Part shown: in pieces, positions 23,495-31,227 of the stretch
How positions within the stretch are numbered: position 1 is the stretch's first letter
Layout of the letters: each line of letters begins with the position of its first letter
Assembly (NCBI RefSeq): GCF_002233675.1
Contig: NZ_NMUQ01000002.1
Span: forward strand, 1,039,814 to 1,103,813
DNA length: 64,000 nt
Origin: Paenibacillus herberti
GTDB taxonomy: Bacteria; Bacillota; Bacilli; Paenibacillales; Paenibacillaceae
Reading direction: 5' to 3'
The notes under the pieces: model-generated
Database searches by the model: none
What the model was told of the DNA's origin: nothing
What the model saw: the letters and a program-made list of their open reading frames with translations, nothing else
Position numbers and translations under genes: made by a program

Positions 23495-24502
23495 CTACTT
23501 CTGCACGCCCCATGAAATTGTGCTGATGGAGTCCATTTCATTTTTGGTCAAAGCAAACCTCATCGCATTCACATTTTCCTGCGCATGGCTGACTTTAGTA
23601 GCGCCTGGAATAGCAAACACTGTGTTTCCATTTGCGTTTATCATCCAATTCAACACAATTTGCGTAGGCGAAGCGTTATATTTCACAGCGAGCTTATCAA
23701 GCTCAGTGATGAGTGGTTGTGATTTTTTCAAACCGGACGGTCTGAACGCCGAGCCAAATTTTCTCGGTCCCTTGATAGCACGGACAAGGGCTTCATCCTT
23801 ATGGAATTTACCGCTTAATATTCCTTGCTCGAGTGGCGAATAGGCAATAATAGCAACTCCAAGCTCTTTAGCTGTGTCTAAAATTCCGTTTTTCTCGATT
23901 TTACGATCCAACAAGCTGTATTTAACTTGATTGGATGCCAAACGGAGGCCATGTCCTTTCAGCACTCGATCCGCTTCGCGCATTTGCTGGGCGGAGAAGT
24001 TGCTGACACCGACATGTTTGATTTTTCCTTGCTTTACCAGTTTAGCCATGGCATTCATTTCACTAGCCACTGAGGAGAACGAATAAGGCTGATGTACCTG
24101 ATGCAGATGGATCGTCCGATGATCAAGCATTTGCAGTCGCTCATCGATTGTTGCACCAATACTGCTGGCCGTGCGGAAAACAGGCCACCATTTTGTAGCG
24201 ATGTGGGCTTCCTCTGCCAAGCGGGTATTCGTTGTTTTCAAAGCGGCGGCTAACATTTGCTCCGACTCGCCATGACCGTAAAATTCAGCGGTATCAAACC
24301 AATTAATGCCTCCGTTTAAGCTAGTTTGGACGATGTTAAGCACGGATTCAGATGGGAGAGTTGGCCAGAACTTTCCTGAGATTCCTGTTCCATTGCTGAA
24401 CTGCCAGCAGCCCAGTCCAAGAGGAGAAAGCATTAAATCCGAATTTCCCAACTTACGTGTTATTGGAGTTGTTGTTGTTGTTTCCACTGTCATCGTAGTC
24501 AC
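23495..24502 (-). CDS. Aldo/keto reductase
   Basis: A 335-residue NADPH-dependent TIM-barrel oxidoreductase. The catalytic tyrosine and aspartate are in NWFDTAEFYGHGESEQMLAAALK (about residues 65-90), the catalytic lysine in IATKWW, and the histidine in TIHLHQVHQP. The cofactor-binding end reads FAIPGATKVSHAQENVNA. The start follows AGGAAATGGGTG. It lies just downstream of a TetR regulator with a 16-nt gap on the same strand, so the regulator probably controls its expression, presumably in response to a carbonyl or other toxic compound. The physiological substrate is not indicated. Confidence 0.92.
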   Translation of the reverse strand: MTTMTVETTTTTPITRKLGNSDLMLSPLGLGCWQFSNGTGISGKFWPTLPSESVLNIVQTSLNGGINWFDTAEFYGHGESEQMLAAALKTTNTRLAEEAHIATKWWPVFRTASSIGATIDERLQMLDHRTIHLHQVHQPYSFSSVASEMNAMAKLVKQGKIKHVGVSNFSAQQMREADRVLKGHGLRLASNQVKYSLLDRKIEKNGILDTAKELGVAIIAYSPLEQGILSGKFHKDEALVRAIKGPRKFGSAFRPSGLKKSQPLITELDKLAVKYNASPTQIVLNWMINANGNTVFAIPGATKVSHAQENVNAMRFALTKNEMDSISTISWGVQK

Positions 24503-24518
24503 CCATTTCCTCTATTTT

Positions 24519-25127
24519 TTAAGCCGATATTCCTTTGAAAAACAGTTCGAAAGTGAACGCCATTTGATTCGCCAGCTTTTCATCTCCCAAGCCTTTGCCC
24601 CAATACAGTAAAACGCCGTCATAGGTTTGCACCGCAAGATCTACGATTATTTCGGCTGGCATGGCTGGGCTGATTTCGCCTCTTGCTTGGGCAGCTGTTA
24701 TGATATCCGCGAGAATCTGCTTGAACGAATCATTTTTCGTTTTTTCCAGCTCCAGCAGCTTCTGATGAGTTAGGGTGGACTGGAATAAAGCCAGTATCAA
24801 CGAGCGGTCCCCTGGCAAACGCCTAACCATTTCCATCAGGAATTCTCTTACAAGTGGAATGATCGGGCCTGGGTGGTGGCGTAATTTAGATAACTCTTCG
24901 GTAACCAGCACCAATTGAAAGTCGCAAAGAACCTCTTCCTTGCTCTCAAAGTAGTTAAAAAACGTCCCTTTGGCCACACCGGCATGCTCTGTGATTTGAT
25001 TTACCGTTGTCGAGGCGTAGCCTTGCTGTGAAAATAGCTCTACAGCACAGTTGATGATGTTCTGCCGTGTAGCTTTTTTCTTTTCTTCGCGGTTCAAGAT
25101 GACCAGCTCCATGTATGATGTTCTCAT
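24519..25127 (-). CDS. TetR family transcriptional regulator
   Basis: About 202 residues. The DNA-binding domain reads NIINCAVELFSQQGYASTTVNQITEHAGVAKGTFFNYFESKEEVL, a textbook TetR helix-turn-helix; the rest is a helical ligand-binding and dimer domain. The start is uncertain between ATG 25127 and ATG 25112, neither having a good ribosome site; a TTG further up falls inside the presumed operator. The gene is followed after 16 nt by the aldo/keto reductase, giving a two-gene autoregulated unit. Confidence 0.9.
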   Translation of the reverse strand: MRTSYMELVILNREEKKKATRQNIINCAVELFSQQGYASTTVNQITEHAGVAKGTFFNYFESKEEVLCDFQLVLVTEELSKLRHHPGPIIPLVREFLMEMVRRLPGDRSLILALFQSTLTHQKLLELEKTKNDSFKQILADIITAAQARGEISPAMPAEIIVDLAVQTYDGVLLYWGKGLGDEKLANQMAFTFELFFKGISA

Positions 25128-25188
25128 TGAACAGCCGTTCAAGGATAATTATGACCATAAGTATAATATTATTAATAGATTTTAGCAA
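25127..25188 (-). promoter_or_regulatory. TetR-type promoter and operator
   Basis: Minus-strand TTGCTA (25188-25183) and TATACT (25165-25160) have a 17-nt spacer. Downstream, the inverted repeat TTGAAC-4 nt-GTTCAA (25127-25142) abuts the presumed start codon, a good position for autorepression by the TetR protein. Confidence 0.65.
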
Positions 25189-25292
25189 TTGGACTTTATG
25201 AGATTGAATATGAAGTCATATGTAATGTTCATATATAGTGTAGGGGTATAGTCTTAGATTTAATGACTATTGGTCATGTAATGAGTAAAAAA

Positions 25293-25330
25293 GAACCGCA
25301 GGAGCTTTAGCTCAAGCGGTTCATCTTTTT
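25293..25330 (-). terminator. Terminator of the collagen-like gene
   Basis: GAACCGC...GCGGTTC with an inner GAGC/GCTC stem and runs of A on the left and T on the right. Read on the minus strand it lies about 160 nt after the stop of the collagen-like gene. Confidence 0.75.
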
Positions 25331-25390
25331 GATTCGGCTCAGCTAGCTTCAACCGTCATATCCTTAACTCTAATGGGTGAAGCTCATACG

Positions 25391-25463
25391 CTAACGAAAC
25401 TCAGAGAGCTTATTTCCACTCAATAAGGGTTGTGCGTCATCTAACGGAACTGAGAAGCGTTAT
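25391..25463 (+). repeat. Dispersed intergenic repeat, two units
   Basis: Two related 23-bp units, CTAACGAAACTCAGAGAGCT (25391-) and CTAACGGAACTGAGAAGCGT (25441-), lie 50 bp apart in the gap before the collagen-like gene. A third copy occurs in reverse at 40151-40174. The family appears to be an intergenic repeat of this genome; its function is unknown. Confidence 0.6.
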
Positions 25464-25490
25464 TCTTATGCCGGGCGTATACTTACCGCC

Positions 25491-25934
25491 TCAAAAACAA
25501 GTGAACGATTCTATCCGTTGGAGGTCCAAACCGGAGAACATCCAGAAGAAGCCATTCCAGCGGAACCCGGAGATCGAGGTGCGGCCGATGAAAACGGGAT
25601 AAAACCAGAATCCTGCTCCGTTCCGCGGCCAGATATAAGTGTAGCGGAACGCACAGCCGGCGATAGCGCCGGGATCAACGGCGAATACGCCGAAAGGCTT
25701 CGCCGGAATCGTTTGCGGCGGTGGTGAAGACGGAGGCTGAGGCCCGCCGCCGGGTCCGCCCGGTACTCCACCCGGGAATCCTCCGGGAGGTCCACCAGGG
25801 GGTCCACCCGGAAATCCACCAGGAGGGCCGCCTGGAAATCCACCAGGGGGTCCACCTGGAAATCCTCCGGGAGGCCCGCCCGGAAATCCGCCTGGGGGTC
25901 CGCCTTGCGGACCAGAAGGGAACAAGAAAGACAA
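25491..25934 (-). CDS. Collagen-like (PGG-repeat) protein, probable spore-surface component
   Basis: A 147-residue protein whose first 65 residues are a Gly-Pro-Pro-type tract with repeated GGPPGGFP units (about six), followed by a Pro/Ser/Gln linker and a C-terminal domain of about 80 residues rich in Phe, Trp and Arg (VFAVDPGAIAGCAFRYTYIW, then NGFFWMFSG). The start is TTG 25934, eight bases after AAGGAG. No signal peptide is present, as usual for spore-coat proteins made in the mother cell. The partner upstream gene at 25974 is in the same orientation, 40 nt away. The role as a spore-surface protein is inferred from composition and context. Confidence 0.7.
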   Translation of the reverse strand: MSFLFPSGPQGGPPGGFPGGPPGGFPGGPPGGFPGGPPGGFPGGPPGGPPGGFPGGVPGGPGGGPQPPSSPPPQTIPAKPFGVFAVDPGAIAGCAFRYTYIWPRNGAGFWFYPVFIGRTSISGFRWNGFFWMFSGLDLQRIESFTCF

Positions 25935-25973
25935 GCTGATCACTCCTTTTTAGTTAAGCTGGTTCACAGTGGG

Positions 25974-26291
25974 TCACACTAGCGTGATAGCGAGCAGGTC
26001 GAACAGCACGAGAGGAAGAATGACGTTGTTGTAGGGAGTTGCCGCCCCCGGAACAAAAGCGCGGGAATTGCCCTCGTTGGATAAACTGAGGTAGACGATG
26101 CTCCGGTCACAAAGAACGATAGTCCCTTCGTACACTTCGCCATCCATAGTCTCGACCTTGACGAGTCGATGGGCGTTCTGGGCACATAGCTGGTTAAGAT
26201 GATCCTTAACGGACCGCAGCGTGTGGTGGGCATACGTTTCACATTCATAGATCGGCGCCAGCGCATGCTGGGTCTGATAGAACGAGCTCAT
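25974..26291 (-). CDS. Small LSm-like protein linked to the collagen-like gene
   Basis: A 105-residue protein starting at ATG 26291, eight bases after CGGAGG. The centre, VKVETMDGEVYEGTIVLCDR followed by SIVYLSL, has the strand pattern of a small SH3/LSm-like barrel. The N-terminus is rich in His and Tyr (YQTQHALAPIYECETYAHHTL) and the C-terminus is hydrophobic (NNVILPLVLFDLLAITLV). It is probably co-transcribed with the collagen-like gene downstream. Similar small proteins occur with spore-surface genes in Paenibacillus, but the function is unknown. Confidence 0.65.
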   Translation of the reverse strand: MSSFYQTQHALAPIYECETYAHHTLRSVKDHLNQLCAQNAHRLVKVETMDGEVYEGTIVLCDRSIVYLSLSNEGNSRAFVPGAATPYNNVILPLVLFDLLAITLV

Positions 26292-26431
26292 ACCAATGAC
26301 CTCCGTTTCGTGAAAACTCAAGGTATCCTATGCAGGAGCCTAGATGGGGGTGACATTTTAAAAAAATGAAACCTAGATGCCGAACCAGCGTATAACGGTT
26401 TAACTATCACGCTTGACGCAACTGCATAGAG

Positions 26432-26581
26432 ACTCCGAAGGGGAGTAGCTGCCACAATAAAGTCGTCAATCCGAGAGTGAGAGCTCTCCGGCTTTATTGG
26501 CAGTGCCGAATCGGCATTGTTAGCGAGACCTTTGTCCTTGTGAAGAGACCGTCGTCTCTTTTGAGGTCAAGGGTCTTTTTG
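26432..26581 (+). ncRNA. yybP-ykoY manganese riboswitch with terminator
   Basis: The leader contains the two conserved loops of the Mn2+ riboswitch: AAGGGGAGTAGC (26438-26449) and GCGAGACCTTTG (26523-26534), with stems between them. The second is followed by an imperfect long hairpin of AGACC...GGTCT and a T run (about 26526-26579), which is the expression platform. Mn2+ binding in this class stabilises the aptamer and turns expression on. The downstream gene encodes a TerC-family protein, a standard partner. Confidence 0.93.
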
Positions 26582-26620
26582 TATTCATCAAGCAACTGAA
26601 TGCCGAAGAGGGGGATTAAG

Positions 26621-27427
26621 ATGGACTTTGCATTATTAATGGAGTATGGGTGGGTGTTGCTCGTCCTGATTGCGCTGGAGGGATTGTTAGCGGCAGATAA
26701 CGCGCTCGTGCTGGCAATCATGGTTAAACATTTACCGGAGCAAGAACGTAAAAAAGCATTGTTTTATGGCTTGGCTGGTGCATTTGTATTCCGCTTGGCC
26801 TCGCTGTTCATCATCTCCTTCCTGGTCGATGTATGGCAGGTGCAGGCGATCGGAGCGCTATATCTTCTGTTTATCGCAATCAATCATATTTACCGCAAGG
26901 TCATTGTTAACAGAGCGAAGCAGAACGTTGAACCGCATTCTGGTGTAGAACCCAAAAAAGCGGGCTTCTGGAAAACGGTCATTAAGGTCGAGCTGGCCGA
27001 CATCGCTTTTGCCGTTGACTCTATTCTGGCAGCTGTAGCACTGGCGGTTGCACTTCCGGAAACACCACTGCCGCAAATCGGCGGTATGGACGGCGGTCAC
27101 TTCATCGTTATTTTCCTCGGCGGATTCCTTGGCTTGCTGATCATGCGCTTCGCAGCCAACTGGTTCGTGAAAATACTGGAAGAGCGTCCATCGCTTGAGA
27201 TCGCCGCGTTCGCCATCGTAGGTTGGGTAGGTGTCAAGCTGGCCGTTTATACGCTGTCTCATCCGGCGCTGGCCGTTATCCCTTATGGATTTGCCAAGTC
27301 GGCGGGTTGGAAGTTGACGTTCTACGGTGTCTTGATCGCTATCGCGGTATTCGGCTGGTTCATGTCCGGGCGCAAAACCAAGACGCAACAGGAAGCTGAG
27401 CCGGTAAAAGCGGAATTCCCGGAATAA
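26621..27427 (+). CDS. TerC family membrane protein (YkoY/MeeF-type, Mn-linked)
   Basis: A 268-residue protein with about seven to eight membrane helices. The TerC signature EGLLAADNALVLAIMVKHLP is at residues 20-40, with the acidic pair repeated as VELADIAFAVDSILAAVAL near 120-140. ATG 26621 is chosen over the in-frame ATG 26600 because GAGGGGG precedes it. TerC homologues in Bacillus (MeeF/MeeY) export Mn2+ to metallate exoenzymes, which agrees with the Mn-sensing riboswitch in the leader. The gene is monocistronic, with a strong terminator after it. Confidence 0.92.
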   Translation: MDFALLMEYGWVLLVLIALEGLLAADNALVLAIMVKHLPEQERKKALFYGLAGAFVFRLASLFIISFLVDVWQVQAIGALYLLFIAINHIYRKVIVNRAKQNVEPHSGVEPKKAGFWKTVIKVELADIAFAVDSILAAVALAVALPETPLPQIGGMDGGHFIVIFLGGFLGLLIMRFAANWFVKILEERPSLEIAAFAIVGWVGVKLAVYTLSHPALAVIPYGFAKSAGWKLTFYGVLIAIAVFGWFMSGRKTKTQQEAEPVKAEFPE

Positions 27428-27469
27428 CGCGATAATACCAAGCGATAACAAACAATTAGAGTTTAATTA

Positions 27470-27509
27470 GGCACTGCAGGGGCATTATGTCCCCGGCAGT
27501 GCCTTTTTT
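27470..27509 (+). terminator. Terminator after the TerC-family gene
   Basis: GGCACTGCAGGGGCA pairs with TGTCCCCGGCAGTGCC (one bulge) and is followed by TTTTTT. Confidence 0.93.
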
Positions 27510-27647
27510 CATTGGAAAATAGCCGTGTTCTACGGATTTGCAACACATTCACAGATCTGCTTCTTTCCCGTTGTGAGCCCTAAAACCTATGATTGGCCTA
27601 TGCCGCGGACTCAACCGAAACAGCGAAAGGAAGGAAGTGCAACGCCG

Positions 27648-28556
27648 ATGCAGCAGCTGTCGTTCTGGAAGGATCTTAGTCGTTATCGTCAAATGTATCT
27701 ACTGGCTTTGCCCATGATTCTGTTCTATCTAATCTTCGTCTACGTTCCCATGTACGGCATCGTAATCGCTTTCAAAGACTACTCTGTTGTGCAGGGCATC
27801 CTCAAAAGTCCGTGGGCTGGACTGGAACATGTGAAGGCAGTATTCGCCAATCCCTTTTTCCAACGTGCCTTCGTGAACACCCTTCTTATCAGCCTTGGAA
27901 AAATCATATTCGGATTCCCCGTTCCCGTTATACTCGCGCTGCTATTGAACGAGGTACGGCATCGCTGGTTCAAGGGATTGTTCCAGAATATTATGTTCAT
28001 CCCTTATTTTCTTTCATGGGTCGTATTTGCAGGCATCATTGAAAATCTATTTAACGGCTCAGGCCTCATTAACGGCATCCGTGCAGGGCAAAGCCTCGAA
28101 GTCATCCCATTCCTGGCGGAGGGCAACTGGTTTCTCGGCATTCTGTTCGTGAGCGACATTATTAAAGGAGCGGGCTGGGAGACAGTCGTTTATCTGGCGG
28201 CGCTAACAAGCATTGATCCCCATCTCTATGAAGCTGCAGAATCGGATGGAGCGAGCCGTTGGAAGCAGACGCTGCACATAACGTTGCCTGGCATCGCCAG
28301 TACAGTTGTACTCCTGCTCATTTTGCGGGTCGGCTACTTGATGTTCGCAGGCTTCGAGCAAGTGTTCTCTCTCTATTCCCCGATCGTGTATGGGGTTGGC
28401 GACATCCTGGATACATTCGTTTATCGCATGGGCATCGAGCAGGGGGACTATAGCTTTGCGGCAGCAGCGGGTTTGTTCCAAGGTCTAATCGGACTGATTC
28501 TGCTGTTCACTGTTAACCAAATCGCGAAGAAAACCGGCTCCCCAGGTATCTTCTGA
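27648..28556 (+). CDS. Sugar ABC transporter permease, LplB type
   Basis: A 302-residue permease of the LplB/YteP (MalF-like) family with six membrane helices. The N-terminal YLLALPMILFYLIFVYVPMYGIVIAFKDYSVVQGI is diagnostic, and the EAA loop is YEAAESDGASRWKQTLHITLPG. GAAAGGAAGGAAG precedes ATG 27648; an upstream in-frame ATG at 27600 lacks a ribosome site. It heads a cluster of permeases, two binding proteins, a regulator and two glycosidases. No ATPase gene is present, as usual for this family, which shares an MsmX-type ATPase. Confidence 0.9.
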   Translation: MQQLSFWKDLSRYRQMYLLALPMILFYLIFVYVPMYGIVIAFKDYSVVQGILKSPWAGLEHVKAVFANPFFQRAFVNTLLISLGKIIFGFPVPVILALLLNEVRHRWFKGLFQNIMFIPYFLSWVVFAGIIENLFNGSGLINGIRAGQSLEVIPFLAEGNWFLGILFVSDIIKGAGWETVVYLAALTSIDPHLYEAAESDGASRWKQTLHITLPGIASTVVLLLILRVGYLMFAGFEQVFSLYSPIVYGVGDILDTFVYRMGIEQGDYSFAAAAGLFQGLIGLILLFTVNQIAKKTGSPGIF

Positions 28557-28581
28557 TCGGCCCGGAAAGGAGACCTTGTTC

Positions 28582-29433
28582 ATGATCAATCGCAGCCCCT
28601 GGTATTCCCAGGCCGTTCTTATAGGCATCCTGACGCTATTCATGCTGGCCATTCTGTTCCCGTTTTATTACGTGATCACCATCTCCGTCATGCCGAACGA
28701 GAACTATGTATCCAAGGCGTTTCATCTATTCCCGGACGGCTTCACCCTGGATTATTACAAGCTTATTTTCAATGACAATCGCTTGGTCAACGCGCTCGGT
28801 GTCTCCGTATTCGTCACTGTCGTGGGCACATTTCTCAACGTTGTTGTTACCGGCGCCGGCGCTTATGTACTGGGCAAAACGCATCTGCGACTGCACCGGA
28901 CGCTCAACCTAATGGTCATCATCCCGCTGCTGTTCGGCGGCGGCATCATTCCACTGTATCTAGTCATTCGAGCGCTTAATTTAACGAACAGCATCTGGGG
29001 TTTGATCATCCCGTTTCTGTGCAACTCGTTCTACGTCATTCTGATGAAAAATTTCTTCGCTTCGCTGCCCGTTGAGCTGGAGGAAGCCGCGTACATCGAT
29101 GGTGCAAAGGAGATCAAGACGTTCTCGCGCATTATCGTACCGCTCTCCAAGCCGATTATGGCCGTCATGACGCTGTTTTACGGCGTGTTCCACTGGAACG
29201 AATTTTTCTGGTCCGGCATTCTGGTCGCTCCGGATAAATACCCCATGATGGTGTTGCTCCGACAGCTCATCCGCAGGGTAGACACCCAGATGCAAGTCCA
29301 ACTTCCCGGGCTGATTCCGATGTCACTCACTTCCGCAATCATTATCGTGATGGTCGTTCCGATCATTCTAATCTCACCGTTCATCCAGCGCTTTTTCATC
29401 AAGGGCATGGTGGTCGGCGCGGTCAAGGCATAG
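28582..29433 (+). CDS. Sugar ABC transporter permease, YtcP type
   Basis: A 283-residue permease of the YtcP/CUT1 family with six membrane segments. It has the typical LPFYYVITISVMPNENY-like N-terminus, LFGGGIIPLYLVIRALNLTNSIWGLIIP and the EAA loop EEAAYIDGAKEIKTFSRIIVPLSKPIMAVM; the C-terminus PFIQRFFIKGMVVGAVKA is the classic family ending. ATG 28582 is eight bases after AAAGGAGA. With the LplB-type permease 26 nt upstream it makes the heterodimeric importer channel. Confidence 0.93.
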   Translation: MINRSPWYSQAVLIGILTLFMLAILFPFYYVITISVMPNENYVSKAFHLFPDGFTLDYYKLIFNDNRLVNALGVSVFVTVVGTFLNVVVTGAGAYVLGKTHLRLHRTLNLMVIIPLLFGGGIIPLYLVIRALNLTNSIWGLIIPFLCNSFYVILMKNFFASLPVELEEAAYIDGAKEIKTFSRIIVPLSKPIMAVMTLFYGVFHWNEFFWSGILVAPDKYPMMVLLRQLIRRVDTQMQVQLPGLIPMSLTSAIIIVMVVPIILISPFIQRFFIKGMVVGAVKA

Positions 29434-29489
29434 AATGGGCGCTTTCACGATGTTGATTTATAGGCATGATTTTAAAGGGGGATGAAGGT

Positions 29490-31121
29490 ATGGCTTCTGT
29501 ATGGAAAAGAGCTCCACTCGTTCTGGTTTTAATGTTGTTCGTTCTTGCTGTTGCTGCATGCAGCTCGAATTCGAAGGAGGAGAACACGGGGGGTCAAGCT
29601 ACGCCTGTTGCCAGCCCGGGTGCCAGCGCTGTACCGTCCACCAAGCCGGAGCCGTCTAAGGAGCCGGCGCCGATCTCGATCTATAGCTATGATCGGACGG
29701 ACTACGGCAGCGACCGGGTCGTACAGGAGATCGAAAAACAGACGAATACAAAGCTGTCGATCCAAGCCGGTATCCCGTGGGATCCAGAGCAGTTGAACGT
29801 TATGACGGCAACGGGTAATTACCCGGATGTCATCACGATCATCGACAACGATACCTTTGACCGTACCGGCCAATGGATCAAAAGCGGCATCCTGTCCCCG
29901 ATTACGGATGAGATGCTGGAGCAATTGCCTAATTTGAAAGCGCTGTTAACGCAGCCTGAGTTCAAAGACTTGAAGGTAGACGGCAAGTACTACCTGATTC
30001 CGATGCGCGATGAGCCGCCGCTTGGCTCAGCCGGTCAATTCGTTTTCCAAATTCGCCAGGATTGGCTCGACAAGCTTAGCTTGCCGGTTCCGACAACGAC
30101 GGATGAGTTTTTTGATACGCTGATGAAGTTCAAAACGGGAGATCCAGACGGCAATAAAAAAGCGGATTCGTATGGACTGATTACGAACGGGCTCGACAAA
30201 CTTGTGAGCTACAGTGTAGGATTTTTCGGAATTCCGCATGATGAGCGGAGCACGGGCTTCCTCAAAGTGGGAGACGGTTATGAGTACTGGGCGGTCCAGC
30301 CGCAGACGAAGGAAGCACTTAAATGGGTCAAAAAGCTATATGAAAATGGCCTCATTCATCCCGATACACTCACTCAAACGAACATTACGAAGACGCGTCC
30401 GGTATTCGCGGAAGGCCGTATCGGTGTGACGGTTGAGAACATGAACTTTGATCAGCTCGTTAATCGCAACACGGCCTTGAAGCAGAATGCACCGGACGGT
30501 AAAGTCGTTCAAATGTCTGCACTCAAAGGAACGGACGGCGCTTTCGGTTATTCCAAAGGTAATGGACACTGGGCGTACACGGCGATTTCCAGTCAGGCTA
30601 AGGACCCGCTTGCCGCGGCGAAACTGCTTGATTTCCTAATCTCGGAAGAGGGTACGAAGCTGAGCACTGTCGGCATCGAGGGCGTCCACTACAAGATGGA
30701 GGGCGACAAGCTCGTCTGGAATGACGAAGAGAAGAAGAAGGACCCTGGCTTCAACGTCAACACATCCGGGCAGTTCCATGAGCTGAACTGGGGACTTGTA
30801 CGCTGGTCGCCAATGGTTAGTGAGTTCTATATTAAAGCGTCTGAAGCCGGTTATCCGGGTTATGGAGCTTTAATTCAGGAGAACCTTGACCGCGTCAACA
30901 AATACCTGCTGGAGCCAGCATCCTATAATTTGATGAATGAAGAGTGGTCCAAATTCATGGGCACGGGCAAAACGTTGCAAAATGAATTCTTCATTCAGGC
31001 TGTACTCGGCAAAGTAGACATCGACAAAGGCTTTGATAAGTTTGTTGCCAGCTGGAAGGCTGCCGGCGGCGAAGCAGCGATGAAATCGATGAGCGATGCA
31101 ATTGCAGCCAGCAATTCATAG
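29490..31121 (+). CDS. Extracellular solute-binding lipoprotein 1 (LipO type)
   Basis: A 543-residue sugar-binding lipoprotein. The signal ends VAACSS (lipobox), followed by a Pro/Ser/Ala tether. The binding domain starts PISIYSYDRTDYGSDRVVQEIEKQTN and includes MTATGNYPDVITIID and GKYYLIPMRDEPP, typical of large oligosaccharide-binding proteins of the LipO group. ATG 29490 is used because AAAGGGGG precedes it. It is the binding subunit for the two permeases upstream, and it has a close paralogue immediately downstream. A hairpin terminator lies between the two genes, which may set their relative expression. Confidence 0.92.
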   Translation: MASVWKRAPLVLVLMLFVLAVAACSSNSKEENTGGQATPVASPGASAVPSTKPEPSKEPAPISIYSYDRTDYGSDRVVQEIEKQTNTKLSIQAGIPWDPEQLNVMTATGNYPDVITIIDNDTFDRTGQWIKSGILSPITDEMLEQLPNLKALLTQPEFKDLKVDGKYYLIPMRDEPPLGSAGQFVFQIRQDWLDKLSLPVPTTTDEFFDTLMKFKTGDPDGNKKADSYGLITNGLDKLVSYSVGFFGIPHDERSTGFLKVGDGYEYWAVQPQTKEALKWVKKLYENGLIHPDTLTQTNITKTRPVFAEGRIGVTVENMNFDQLVNRNTALKQNAPDGKVVQMSALKGTDGAFGYSKGNGHWAYTAISSQAKDPLAAAKLLDFLISEEGTKLSTVGIEGVHYKMEGDKLVWNDEEKKKDPGFNVNTSGQFHELNWGLVRWSPMVSEFYIKASEAGYPGYGALIQENLDRVNKYLLEPASYNLMNEEWSKFMGTGKTLQNEFFIQAVLGKVDIDKGFDKFVASWKAAGGEAAMKSMSDAIAASNS

Positions 31122-31130
31122 CAGAAAAAA

Positions 31131-31175
31131 GGGAGATAGGGAAGGGGAAAACCTTTCCTATCTTCGCTTCCTTTT
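31131..31175 (+). terminator. Intercistronic terminator/attenuator
   Basis: GATAGGGAAGG pairs with CCTTTCCTATC, followed by a T-rich tail, between the two binding-protein genes. It would reduce read-through to the second binding protein, regulator and glycosidases. Confidence 0.75.
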
Positions 31176-31227
31176 TCAGATTTTTCCGTTACAATGTGAG
31201 TGAATAACAGACGGAGGAGGAGTGGAC

